Part shown: in pieces, positions 47,716-57,689 of the stretch
Numbering within the stretch: position 1 is the first letter of the stretch
How the letters are laid out: every line of letters starts with the position of its first letter
Assembly: GCA_026874595.1 (NCBI GenBank)
Contig: CM049321.1
Span: 9,969,979 to 10,033,978 of the forward strand
DNA from: Sipunculus nudus
Lineage: Eukaryota; Annelida; Sipuncula; Golfingiida; Sipunculidae
Length of the DNA stretch: 64,000 nt
Reading direction: 5' to 3'
The notes under the pieces: generated by a model
Database searches by the model: none
Told to the model about the DNA's origin: nothing
The model's input: only the letters and a program-made list of their open reading frames with translations
Program-made: the position numbers and the translations under genes

Positions 47716-48428
47716 ATTACACCGCCACGTACAGAACAAGATAGTCCACTGTAGGTTCACCATAACATGCTCTTCATACAGTATGGAGCACTTTAGCGTG
47801 ATTTGAAATAAATCCAAAGAAGTATTGGAGCTGCCTTTTTCAGGAGAAACTATCAACATCAGGCATGTCCTTGACAGTAGGAGAAGAATTACCAGCTCAG
47901 GTTCAGTTTTGGCATCATAGAGTATGCTGCCCGTCTTCCTAATCACAGTAAACCCCTTCAACAAACCTTTGAAATGTTCAAGAGTATTTTGAAGAACTCT
48001 TCTATGCCCTGGTTCTTTAATGCTCTTATTTTCACAAACCGATTTGAATTTCTCAAATAGCGATTTTGCAGTTATTGCCAGACGACTTCCAAGGAATAAT
48101 GTGTCTTCATCATTATACAGTTTCGAATTTACAGCTTCCATATCACTTGGCAATTTTCCTTTTTCAGTTCGCTTTGCTTCATTCACATAGTCTTGCGGAC
48201 ACTTTTGATGATAATGGACTTCCTTTAGGATTAAAACCGATGTCTCCTATACAAGCGTGCTAAGGTCATCATCTCCACGTTGTTTGATCATTTTTATTAG
48301 GTGCTCAACAGAGTCAAACAAACACTCTGTTAGAGGCTGCCTTTTTCCTTTCCTAAGGTCCTGGATGATTGGCAGCTTCGTACCAAATATACGTTTCCAA
48401 TTCTGAGATTGTAGTACTATCGAGTAGT
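47716..48428 (-). pseudogene. Unrecognised coding-like stretch (exon remnant), one in-frame stop
   Basis: On the minus strand a single frame stays protein-like for about 235 codons, broken once by a TAG at 48247-48249. Upstream of the stop it reads SQNWKRIFGTKLPIIQDLRK, then RQPLTECLFDSVEHLIKMIK and RGDDDLSTL. Downstream it reads VHYHQKCPQDYVNEAKRTEK, GKLPSDMEAVNSKLYNDEDT and KSLFEKFKSVCENKSIKEPG. Composition is balanced and hydrophilic, unlike the AT-biased spurious frames around it. The frame opens at GCGTAG after a pyrimidine-rich stretch, a plausible splice acceptor at 48428-48429. It runs down into the (TA)n tract near 47715, which replaces the natural end. I do not recognise the family; a domesticated or dead transposon-encoded protein, or an exon of a host gene pseudogene, are both possible. 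Confidence 0.45.
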
Positions 48429-48429
48429 C

Positions 48430-49890
48430 TACGCCAATTCAGGACAAAATAAAAGTATGCAATAATAAGAAATAATGTACAATATTAATAAATAATCAGT
48501 AATGCTACTTTTTAAAATGTATTTTAACGGAAAACTGAGATTTTCATCAAAAATATGATATTTTTATCAACAGATCACGTATGTGTGATGAACATAAATT
48601 TTGTCAAGGAGATATAAAAAAATCAGATTCTGTAACACCAGGCAGCGTGAAATGTCTAGGAGAATTGATAAAGAAGTTAGTTAGTTTTTTTGTCAATTAT
48701 TTTTAAAACAACCCTAATATTACAATGCACTAAATCAATAAAATGACACAGTTTAACAGCAGTATAAGAGCACATCAATACAATCACACAGTAGAGAAAA
48801 CAAAGTGCATAGTACCTGGATACCACCACTGTCACAGCGATAAGTCCTTTAAAATGAATAAACCTGGCGAAAAGTTCACACGAATTCTCTCGGAGAATAA
48901 CAGTCCAATGTTAAGCTCTTGTATCAATCCAGCAAGTAAACTTGAGGCAGGCAGCATTAAATTGTTTAGAGTTAGTAATAGTAGAATCCCTGAAATTACA
49001 GGATAATCGGATAGGTCCGACACACTGACTAACTTGCTTCCGTGTCTGCTGGAATATTCTATCACCTCTCCCTCGGCTCTAAAGCACAACCCTCTATTTA
49101 TAACTTTTCACCTCAAGCCGAAAACTTTCCATTGCTCGAACATTCTAAAGAATCTTACACAGTACACACGTTCAAAAACATACCAGAACAACGAATGCCG
49201 TGTCTCAACACATTAGGGTTCACATGTGAGCTCGCCCCGGCGAGAAAGCCCCAAGCTAGCATGACAACGAGAGTTCATTCAGTACAGATTAAACTGACAG
49301 TGCATCACCCGGCCAGGCGAGGCAGCCACAACACGAGTTACGCCCGTGTCACACAACAAAAAAAAAACAAACAAAAATCTGTAAGACACTCTGCACACAA
49401 TAGAAAGGGTACCTGTAACAATGTACACATGATGGTATAAAAAAATCCAGCTTTGCGGACCTACCCCTTAAAATTTAAATCAAAAGACCCGTAATCCACT
49501 TAGCTGAGGGGCCACAAGTCAAACGACAGCGTCCTGCCACAGGCGTTTGTGACGACAGTAAGACGTCACAACGAGAACACGCTGGGCGGTACTGTTGTGG
49601 CATCACGTGAGTTTAAAACGATCTGAGGAAACATACCAGAGTATTGCGCAGCCGGGTTGAGCAGTAACATCAATGGTGATGGTGTGAGCTTAAACATATT
49701 GTAATCAGGGTATAAGCCACATTTTCATGCCAAATGGACAAATTTCCTTTGCATAAGAGACCGAACTGGACCCGCCCGGGCATGATCTGGGAAGGGGATT
49801 CCCCAGGCTTGGCTACTGACAGGACGGAACGGACGGGCTTGGCGCCATTTTCCTTGTTACTGTTGACTCTTAATTCCTTATGTGCGTAGG
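48430..49890. other. Mixed-composition region, possible promoter side of a minus-strand transcript
   Basis: 48430-49030 is AT-rich; 49030-49860 is clearly richer in GC than the array. Overlapping open frames on both strands (48743-49006, 49042-49440 plus; 48832-49089 minus) lack recognisable motifs. A TTGGCGCCATTTT motif lies at 49839-49851 and reads AAAATGGCGCCAA on the minus strand, combining an E2F-like and a YY1-like core. That would fit a promoter firing leftward towards 48428, but nothing else supports transcription. Confidence 0.3.
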
Positions 49891-49893
49891 CTG

Positions 49894-50640
49894 CTAACCA
49901 CGATGTGTTGCTGTTTTTTTATCCTTCCGACTCCTGTTCCTTTTAGTCTTCAACTTTGCTCCTTTTAATTTATAAATTCCCCGACTCGTGCTTGACACGT
50001 TGAGGGCTGGCACCGTGCAGTCTGCACTGGCGCCGTATCTGGATTTTAAGCGACCTGTTACGTGACAAACAGCATAGGTGCTTTTTGTTCGTGCAAGTAT
50101 AATAATATCAAACTGATAAAACAATCAAATTATCATTAAATGTGTTTGAGCGATGCTCATAAGTGATAAAAACTTTATTTTTTATTTTGGATACCTAAAA
50201 GCAAAGGGGTCAAGTGATAGTTCGGTGCATGGTACCCAAGCTAAGGTATTAAAAGTGAAGACATAATCGATAGGATTCTAGAATAATAAAGCCACGTTAC
50301 GAATCGTTTCTCCTTATTGATGACATAATTAAAGTACTTTATTCATTTTAATGTTTCAAATCTTTTGAAATATCAGACAATTAAAAAATGTACACCATTT
50401 CAGTAAAGTTAAGTCTTATGTCTAAATAATATAAAAATAGGCCTCCTAACATTAAACGTGTGTGTTGTATATGGGATGTGGATGCTTTCACTCTTCATCA
50501 GTATGAACTTTTTAAGTTTTCTTTTTAGTTTCTGTTATGATTAAATTTTGAATTTGATTAATGTATATTTTTTGTATAAGACGTTATAAGCAATGTTTTA
50601 TCCATTTTGTTTCTTAACACGAATTCCATGCCTGGTCAGC
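49894..50640. other. Unassigned DNA
   Basis: A 76-codon minus-strand frame (49894-50124) is basic at its C-terminus (KTKRNRSRKDKK) without a recognised motif. The rest is AT-rich with no repeat I can match. Confidence 0.35.
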
Positions 50641-50679
50641 ACACACACACACATATGTAATATAATATAATATTATATA

Positions 50680-50862
50680 AGGACAAGGAGGGGTCTAAAG
50701 ACTAAAGACAAACCTATAAAAATGTCCTCGGGTCAGGAAAAGAGGGGGTACAGCTAAAAAAACGCTTAAAAAGACTGCGTCGGCTGAAAGGGGTGTTGGT
50801 GGGGGGGGGGGGGGGGGGGGGGTCCGGACCCCCTGGACCCTCCCCCTGGATCCGCTTCTGTA
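50680..50862 (-). mobile_element. Possible hAT-like element end with poly-G
   Basis: On the minus strand the segment starts CAGAAGCGGATCCAGGGGGA, close to the CAGnGGCGGATCCAG terminal motif common in hAT-type and related non-autonomous elements, then the palindrome GGGGGTCCGGACCCCC and a long C run (G run at about 50798-50822 on the plus strand). Similar TAATATAATATAAT sequence flanks both sides and could include an 8-bp target duplication, but this flank is low complexity. No matching inverted end is visible on the left, so the element may be truncated. Confidence 0.35.
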
Positions 50863-50984
50863 ATATAATATAATATGATATGATATAATATTATATAATA
50901 TAAAAGATATTAAAAATTTAATATGTACTTGTAAATAATTAATATATACAAGACATCTAGATAAATATGTATACATGTCCAAGT

Positions 50985-50994
50985 ATATGTTATA

Positions 50995-51033
<39 letters not shown>

Positions 51034-51066
51034 ATAATATATATAATATATATAAAGATATATATA
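50985..51066. repeat. (TA)n-rich tract
   Basis: Interrupted TA repeat. The minus-strand ORF 50910-51125 encodes Tyr-Ile repeats from it and is not a gene. Confidence 0.9.
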
Positions 51067-51069
51067 TGA

Positions 51070-52110
51070 ATTTTGTAGTATGTAAATAACAAAATATCAA
51101 ATGTATTTGTATGTTTTTTTTTCATTGCAATAAATTATGAACACATTTATAAGTTGTTTTAGTAAAAGTATAATATATATACATATATAGTATGTGTGTG
51201 TTTGTTGTGTAAATTCATTGTAAATTCATACTCACACTATAAATCATGCATTTTGATCACTGCAACACTGCCGATTGTGAAGAGGGCTGAATGATACCCA
51301 GGATCTTCCAATCAGATCAATGTGATTTTAAGGACAGCATTACAAACGAGAAGGCTGCTATCCCATATAACCCAGCCGCAGCATCGTCCCATCCAATTAA
51401 AGAACTTGCTGTCTAAGCCTTCATTAGTGTCTTAGCTCCAATATTAATTAACATTAATATTAAAGATAATAACAAATTACCCAGTCAGTCAGTAAAAAGA
51501 TCCAAATCTGTTTCAACAGTCTCTTTTGTTGCAATGACTTAATTGCCATATTGCACTCACAGTACCCATGCATTTAATCCAAATAAGCCAGTACAGATAA
51601 TGATCAACTTTTCCAAAGGCAAAATATCGGTAAATTGGTATTATTGCTTATTCATTATAATTTTAAATTATTTTTTATTGTAAATGTATTGTTCTTAGAA
51701 TTAAATCTGCTATCAGAGTATTATGAATAAGGAATGTATTGCTTTTGACACATTCCTTTTTTTTATATTCTATTTTAAACAATTCTGAAATATGAGGGTA
51801 CTAGAAGTACCCCTGAAGCCCAAATCAACGGTTTTACAGCAGCCCGAACAAAGCAATGATTCGTATAATCTTGCTTGTTAATTTGCATTAGTAAAGCCAA
51901 GCCGAGGCTGTATGGCACATGTACTTTACTTATAACATTGCCAACATAATATAGATAAATAACAGCCATGGAGCTTTCCGTGGAGTGTAATATACAGAAC
52001 AATATTGACTGTGTATAATTATAATGTGCGTGTGCTTTTTCTATCCTGATACAAGACACATAATTAATTTTAAAATGTAAATGTGACATGTTTTTTTTTA
52101 TTATTTATTT
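51070..52110. other. AT-rich unassigned DNA
   Basis: No repeat of the array, no TE end and no coding signal seen. The minus-strand open frame 51775-52089 shows no recognisable motif. Confidence 0.45.
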
Positions 52111-52111
52111 T

Positions 52112-52115
<4 letters not shown>

Positions 52116-52154
<39 letters not shown>
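52116..52154. repeat. (TA)n microsatellite
   Basis: About 19 TA units. Confidence 0.95.
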
Positions 52155-52155
<1 letters not shown>

Positions 52156-52322
52156 TTCTTCAGTCGGCTTTGATGTGTCACGCATAAAGCTTCACTTAAG
52201 ACCAGTTCCGTGTGTGGTACTTAGGTTAGGTCTGCAAAAAAAAAAACCTTGCAAATATTATATATATTCTATAGTAATACTAGTCACTTAACTTAAAAAA
52301 AAAGGCTTATTAATGTCAAAAC

Positions 52323-53368
52323 TACGGTGGCTCGTATAGGACATAGACATTTTTATCTCGTGGCCACGCGATAATTATCTCGTTTCAACGAGATAGTATC
52401 TCGTGGCCACGCGATAATTATCTCGTTCCCACGCGATACTATCGCGTGGTAACGAGGTAAATTTAGATAGATAATAAAGTAAGACCTATATCTAAATCCT
52501 TAAGGCATGTATCTCTATGTATGAAGACTATGGTCGATTATTTGCATGCATATGGAGCGGGCTTTATATGCTGAGACCTGAAATAATGCAACCGGGTCTC
52601 ATACAACACTCATGGGCCATGTTTGTTTAGAGAATGTGTGAGCGGGGAAAAGGGAGTTGGGGGAGGGGGGCGGGGGGTAGTTCGGTTTAAATTTGTCATA
52701 CTCAATTTTCATAATATGAAATACATAACTTTTTCATTATTGTGGAAAGAAAGATGTGAGGGAAAGAATGACCAAATTTTTTCGTATAAAGTGAGGGGGC
52801 ATGTCTCCCTGTCCCCCCCCCCCCCCGCCTATACTAAAGTGGCATGGCTGACACCTTGAGACATAACACAAACCGACATATTGTTCTTTCTGTTCGGTAT
52901 ACCCTATATTATATAACCCTATCCCTAAAATATCATATTTTCTGGCAAGGTAAAATACAAACAACTGTTTCAGTTTAATTTGCAAGTTCGGTACACTAGG
53001 GTTTATATCACCCTGCAACTAAACTCAATATAGTTTTCCATGAACAAATAAAAGTGGGCAAGTTAAGCCAACGCAATGAAATGTCGAACCAACGCAATGA
53101 AAACCGCTGAAAATTTACCTCGAAGCATTCGGTGCAAACGCACATACAACGAAATACATACAAACAATTTTATTTGCATCAAAGCTGTGACATGCAACGG
53201 ACCACAGACATTCTTGTCCAAATAAGGGCTTTAGCTAGCATGACATACTAACGCGTGGGAACGAGATACTAACGCGTGGGAACGAAATAATTATCGCGTA
53301 GCCACGAGATACTATTGCGTGGAAACGAGATAAACAAAAATTAAGGGTGTCCTATTCGAGCAATCGTA
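52323..53368. mobile_element. Non-autonomous DNA transposon with tiled palindromic ends (1046 bp)
   Basis: Ends form imperfect terminal inverted repeats: TACGGTGGCTCGTATAGGAC at 52323 against TACGATTGCTCGAATAGGAC read from 53368 on the minus strand, with three mismatches. Inside each end is an array of 18-bp near-palindromes of the form ATCTCGTGGCCACGCGAT, separated alternately by AATT and ACT/AGT. There are five tiles at 52352-52462 and four at about 53250-53332. The middle (about 52470-53240) has no transposase and includes a G-rich and a C-rich tract. CAAAA flanks both ends and could be a target duplication. The superfamily is not assignable from this alone. Confidence 0.75.
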
Positions 53369-53369
53369 C

Positions 53370-54055
53370 AAAAAAACTGTTGGTCAATTTTTCATCTCTA
53401 ATTATGCACATATTTAAATTATGATAAAAAGAAAGGACCCGCGCCATATGCTAATGGCAAAACCAAGTTGATTATCGGTAGATTTTGCCGAGTCAAAACA
53501 TGCCACCAAGGCACCAGCTACAACATTGTTATAACACAAACAAACCTTATTGCAAAGCGTCGCATGCTTGACCAATTCATCCCGTCGGCCATGCTAAAAT
53601 ACTATAACTATGTGGACGCACAACGGGTTTTATAGTTTTAACGTCACACTCATCCCAGGGGCTGTCTCAGCTCTTTTCAGGGGGCTCCCAAGACTCCGTT
53701 CACAAATTCACTCCGATCACGAAAAGTAGCTTCCAAATGTCAGAAATTTATACATCAATAATTTTATTTGTAGGGTTATACCTGTCATATATGCAAAAGC
53801 AGCCTGAAGGGCTTTAAGCTTCAGTGAAAAGGGCTATATTCTGAATCACGGACACTAATATTTCATCTCTACATTTTAACAGCCCTGTCTTCCTCGGTGC
53901 ATAATATTTATGTTTATGCCATACACGTAGAGAGTGAGCGAAATAGTAAAACAAAATAAAGGACCATCCAATTAATTTAAAGCCTATCTGGTAAAGGTGG
54001 CTTTTTTGGAGCGGCTTATGGTGCAATAAAACACTGTCTTTGTAGATCAAATAAC
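53370..54055. other. Unassigned DNA
   Basis: No array module and no recognisable coding sequence. The minus-strand open frame 53814-54050 lacks motifs. Confidence 0.4.
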
Positions 54056-54057
54056 AA

Positions 54058-54290
54058 CCAAATCAGGTGCATTATCCCTAATGAGTAGCTCTGTGATCTG
54101 ATCAAGCTCCCAATATGAAAAGCGAATCAAAGGAGTTGAAATATCGAACCAAAAAGGCTGGGCAGTCACAAAACTTCATCCGTCATTGTTAGGTTCACGT
54201 TCTTCTGCTTAACTAGATCAGTTCCAAGGACGAATATCTCATCTTTTATGTAAAAGGTGTTCTTCACCTAAATGAAGCAATTAACGCTAT
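54058..54290 (+). repeat. Isolated fragment of array modules R-S
   Basis: Resembles 18290-18510: a GATGAGCAGCTCTGTGA-like block (here AATGAGTAGCTCTGTGATCT), a CCGTCA.TGT.AGGTTCA block near 54180, an ACTAGATCAGTTCCAA.GACG block, and TTCTTCACCTAAATGAA. Divergence is higher than in the array proper. Confidence 0.6.
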
Positions 54291-54364
54291 GAGCGAAATC
54301 TTACAGTGCTTACAGTTTCTGTAGCTAGTGAACCATTAAACACTTTCATCTTTACGTTTTCCAT

Positions 54365-54366
<2 letters not shown>

Positions 54367-54402
<36 letters not shown>
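54367..54402. repeat. (TA)n microsatellite
   Basis: About 18 TA units. The opposing open frames 54287-54604 and 54306-54623 exist because of this tract. Confidence 0.95.
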
Positions 54403-54404
<2 letters not shown>

Positions 54405-54689
54405 TGGGTGTGTACGCACGAGCGTTTGCACTTATTTATATATATTCCTGTGTTACACAGTAGGTTGATATGTGTATGTTCTCGCAAAAAAAACTTTTTT
54501 AGTTCTAACTCGTTGGCTAGAAATGATCGCGAAAGCTGCAATGAATTTTCCTCTAGACCCTTCCCAGATATCCGACTCACAAACGCAAGAGAACAGATAG
54601 ACATACATGAGTACTTAACTTAACTGTTGAGGGTAAGTTTAATCAGAATCAAAGGCAACATAAAATAGCTTGCATACCTTTGTTTTGTT

Positions 54690-55460
54690 GAACGTAAAAG
54701 TCATAAGGAGAAGTATAAAGGCGACAGCTCCTTTGTTTCGAATTCCCGTGTGTTAACAGCTAAGGAAAACGAATTAATTACCACAGCTCGTGATAATTTA
54801 ACTGAAACGGGTGTGATGGCACAATAACTTAAGTCCTTAATTTTCTTTTGTTATGCACGGTCTATTTATGTTTTTATGGGATTTAATAAAACAAAGTTAA
54901 AATGCTCATTCAGAATTAACAAGAAAGAACTACTCAAATTTATAGCCTTTGGACTTCGAAACTCAAAAATAAAAGAATTAACAGTTTTGTTTAATGTACC
55001 TGCATATGTGATTCAACGTAATGCTGCTGCTTGTGATTAGTTATCCAAAACAAAGTGACACTATAAGAGCCAGGGGGAATAGCTCAGCTGTTCCAGTTCC
55101 AGGATTACCCGCGGCCACAAGTGAAAGAAAATCAAAAAGCTCGAAAAAAAAACTCGGCACATGTCTCGATTGTTCTTACTTTCCGATAAATTATTTCTAT
55201 ACTCCTATCCTTTGTAAGCTGCTGATAGATGGAAGATGCCCAGGGATGAACCTGGGGCGATATTAAAAAGGTATAATGCATCAGCTTATTCATAAATATT
55301 TTACTTACTTTAGCATTATCGCTTTTATGAAATATACACACATTAAGATGCCGTTTTTATTCCTCTGTTCCTAAGCTGCCAGGAAGATCGATGGACCGAA
55401 CATCTAAATGTAAATTATGGTGAAAGAGTGCGACGTCTTGCCGGAAACATCATTTATTTA
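54690..55460 (+). repeat. Isolated fragment of array modules F/G, K and L
   Basis: 54700-54960 resembles modules F-G (GTGTTAACAGCTAA, TTCAGAATTAACAAG). 55195-55290 resembles K/E (CTATCCTTTGTAAGCTGCTG, GGAAGATGCCCAGGGATGAA). 55345-55450 resembles L (TCCTAAGCTGCCAGGAAGAT, GGTGAAAGAGTGCGACGTCT, TTGCCGGAAA). The order matches the array, so this is a diverged partial unit. Confidence 0.55.
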
Positions 55461-55499
55461 CTGTCAAGATTGATTGTGTGCTCCTAATTATATACCGGT

Positions 55500-55945
55500 C
55501 CCTGGAGGAGGCGCAGTAACATCATATACATGCTTCGTTGTACATATGGATCAAGAAAATGTCAGCGTAACAGTGTAAGTGAAGAATTACGTTTCTCACG
55601 CAGTGGTTATACACTGAAGTCGTCTCTCGTCTCCTTTTGCTTTGTTACCGCTGCTTTGCAGGCATGGTTCTCTGAGTCTGAACACCATTGTGGGCACGGA
55701 GCAAAGCATTGTTATCAGACCAATGAGAGCGTTCATGTATTCGGCCCATTTTCCAATGTTTGATCGTGCATATGTGATCGCACATTGTGAAGGACCTGGA
55801 AGTCCTGCCTTGATCCGGATCATAAGCCGGACCCACACAAGGAATTCCGTTCATGATTGCGGGCACACAAACTTATACACAGACATGGGGAATGAACGCA
55901 TAGCCTTCTTGGGTACTAAAGAAAGACAACAATATATTTGATAAG
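55500..55945. other. GC-richer island with overlapping open frames
   Basis: Three overlapping frames of 73-99 codons on both strands (55530-55763 and 55642-55941 plus; 55596-55838 and 55645-55866 minus). None has a motif I recognise, and the strand cannot be decided. It could be an old exon or a dispersed repeat. Confidence 0.3.
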
Positions 55946-57230
55946 AATAGTTTCGAGAAAGATGCATGTGAATGGATTTTTTTTGTGGTAACGACATCAG
56001 GGAATTTATAAATGTTTGTGTGCAAGAGCACATAGTTTTGGAGCCTGACATTTGAGACAAACAGTTATGACTGTCCACATTTCCTAGCAGAAAGAAGTTA
56101 GTTTAGAGAAGAAGCGACCTCTGGCAGGAGGAAGCCAAAGGCAACAATAAACGTCTTTCACAAGGTGTTCTAGACCTCCTTACTTCAGGCAACATGTCAT
56201 GACCAAAAACATACACCATATCAAACGATTGTTTTAATCAAGCTTTTCTGACAAGGAATGTTTAGGATTTCTTTCTTTATAATTACCGAAGATCCTGATT
56301 TATTCACGAATTTGGTAAAAAAACTCACTTCAAATTCTTCGTATTTATAAATCCATACGTATGCTATGTTATGAATAGCAAGCTTTCAAACATATGGACA
56401 TTACTGTAACTTATAAATACTGAGGTACTAAAAATATTAACACAAATTAAAAAAAACAATCAACCGTCGAGGTTGGAGGCAGATTAGGCAATTAGAGTGG
56501 CATCCAAGGGGTCCTAAAGGTTATCAACACACCCATATGTCCGTCAAGTTTACGTACTTTTTACATTTCTATGGGGATGCCTGATGAGGTGACATTTTCA
56601 GGACCTACATATGGAAATTTTACTGAGCATAGCAAGTCACTCAGGATATCTTATCCCCACTGCAACAAATTGGACAAGCTCCCTTATGTCTTTTGCCAGA
56701 GGCGTTCGATAAGTAATGAGCTCCAAGTTCGTAGGGGTTTGGTGGTAATTTCCGGTTTTCTCTATCTTTTTCCGTTAGCTCTGGCGCAGATGGAGCCGGC
56801 AACAACGGATCCAAAGTACAGGCACTGTGTGAGGGCAAGGGAAGTCATTATATAAATATACCATTCCTTTCTATACAGGTTTTCTTAAAGTTCGCATGGC
56901 AACATTTCGTTGGACATATCACGAACGACAATATATTAATAAGTTCAAGGCCACATGTGCTTTTTCTGTAAGATTTATATATGAAGGTCATATTGCCAGT
57001 CAAGTAAACTAACTAAATGTACATTCACTTGGACTTTGGCTATTCATGACTTCAATGAGGATCATATTGTAACATTCGGAAAACATTAAATAAAATATAA
57101 TGCTTCAGTCTGCCCAGGGTCACGTGAGTATTTACTGTAATTATCGTCAAAGTTATACATATTCAAAAAGAAAGTATCTGAGTTGTTAAACAACGGAATA
57201 TAATTATCTTTTAGGCAAAACAAAATAAAA
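55946..57230. other. Unassigned DNA
   Basis: A 94-codon plus frame (56571-56855) and its minus shadow (56641-56838) sit in a GC-richer patch; neither shows a recognisable domain. The rest is AT-rich. Confidence 0.4.
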
Positions 57231-57543
57231 GGTATGGTTCTCAGGCACCGCCCGCACCAATTTTAAACTCCTGCATCAACTATTTAATTTTGATTTTCAA
57301 TAGAAACTTACCAGTTTTGAGCTGCAGCTGCTCGGACATTTCTTTCAAGAAGAAAAAAAACCATACAATCTCCATTTTTTTATGTAGTGCTTTCACTTAT
57401 TTATCGAAATAAATTTGTTATTATCATGCTTTTCCCTTATCATTTGACATTTTTATCGAAACATACCAAAAAAGTTTTAAAAAAAAATAAGAAAACCGCC
57501 CGCCCGCATTGATTTATGGAAAAAGTGCCTGAGAACCATACTT
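57231..57543. mobile_element. MITE with terminal inverted repeats (about 313 bp)
   Basis: The left end GGTATGGTTCTCAGGCACCG is matched by GTGCCTGAGAACCATAC in reverse at 57523-57541. The similarity extends outwards: GGCAAAACAAAATAAAA on the left against GGCCAAAATAAAAAA read from the right. CCGCCCGC follows just inside on both sides. No coding capacity. Confidence 0.65.
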
Positions 57544-57675
57544 TTTTTTTATTTTGGCCTTACATAATTGTTTTGTTGGAGGTAACCGCCCGCCCGCACT
57601 GATTTCTGAAAAATGTGTCTGAGAACCATACCTTTTTTTTATTTTGGCCTTACATAATTGTTTTGTTGGAGGTAA
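57496..57675 (+). repeat. 90-bp tandem duplication overlapping the MITE end
   Basis: CCGCCCGCCCGCA.TGATTT starts at 57496 and again at 57586, and a third CCGCC at 57676 opens a truncated repeat. Each copy includes the outer MITE end and a GTTGGAGGTAACCGCC junction. Confidence 0.85.
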
Positions 57676-57689
57676 CCGCCTTCAGTTTT

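Noticed and set aside
54287-54623. Pair of fully overlapping 105-codon ORFs on opposite strands
   Set aside because: Openness is driven by the central (TA)n tract, and neither frame has recognisable content outside it.
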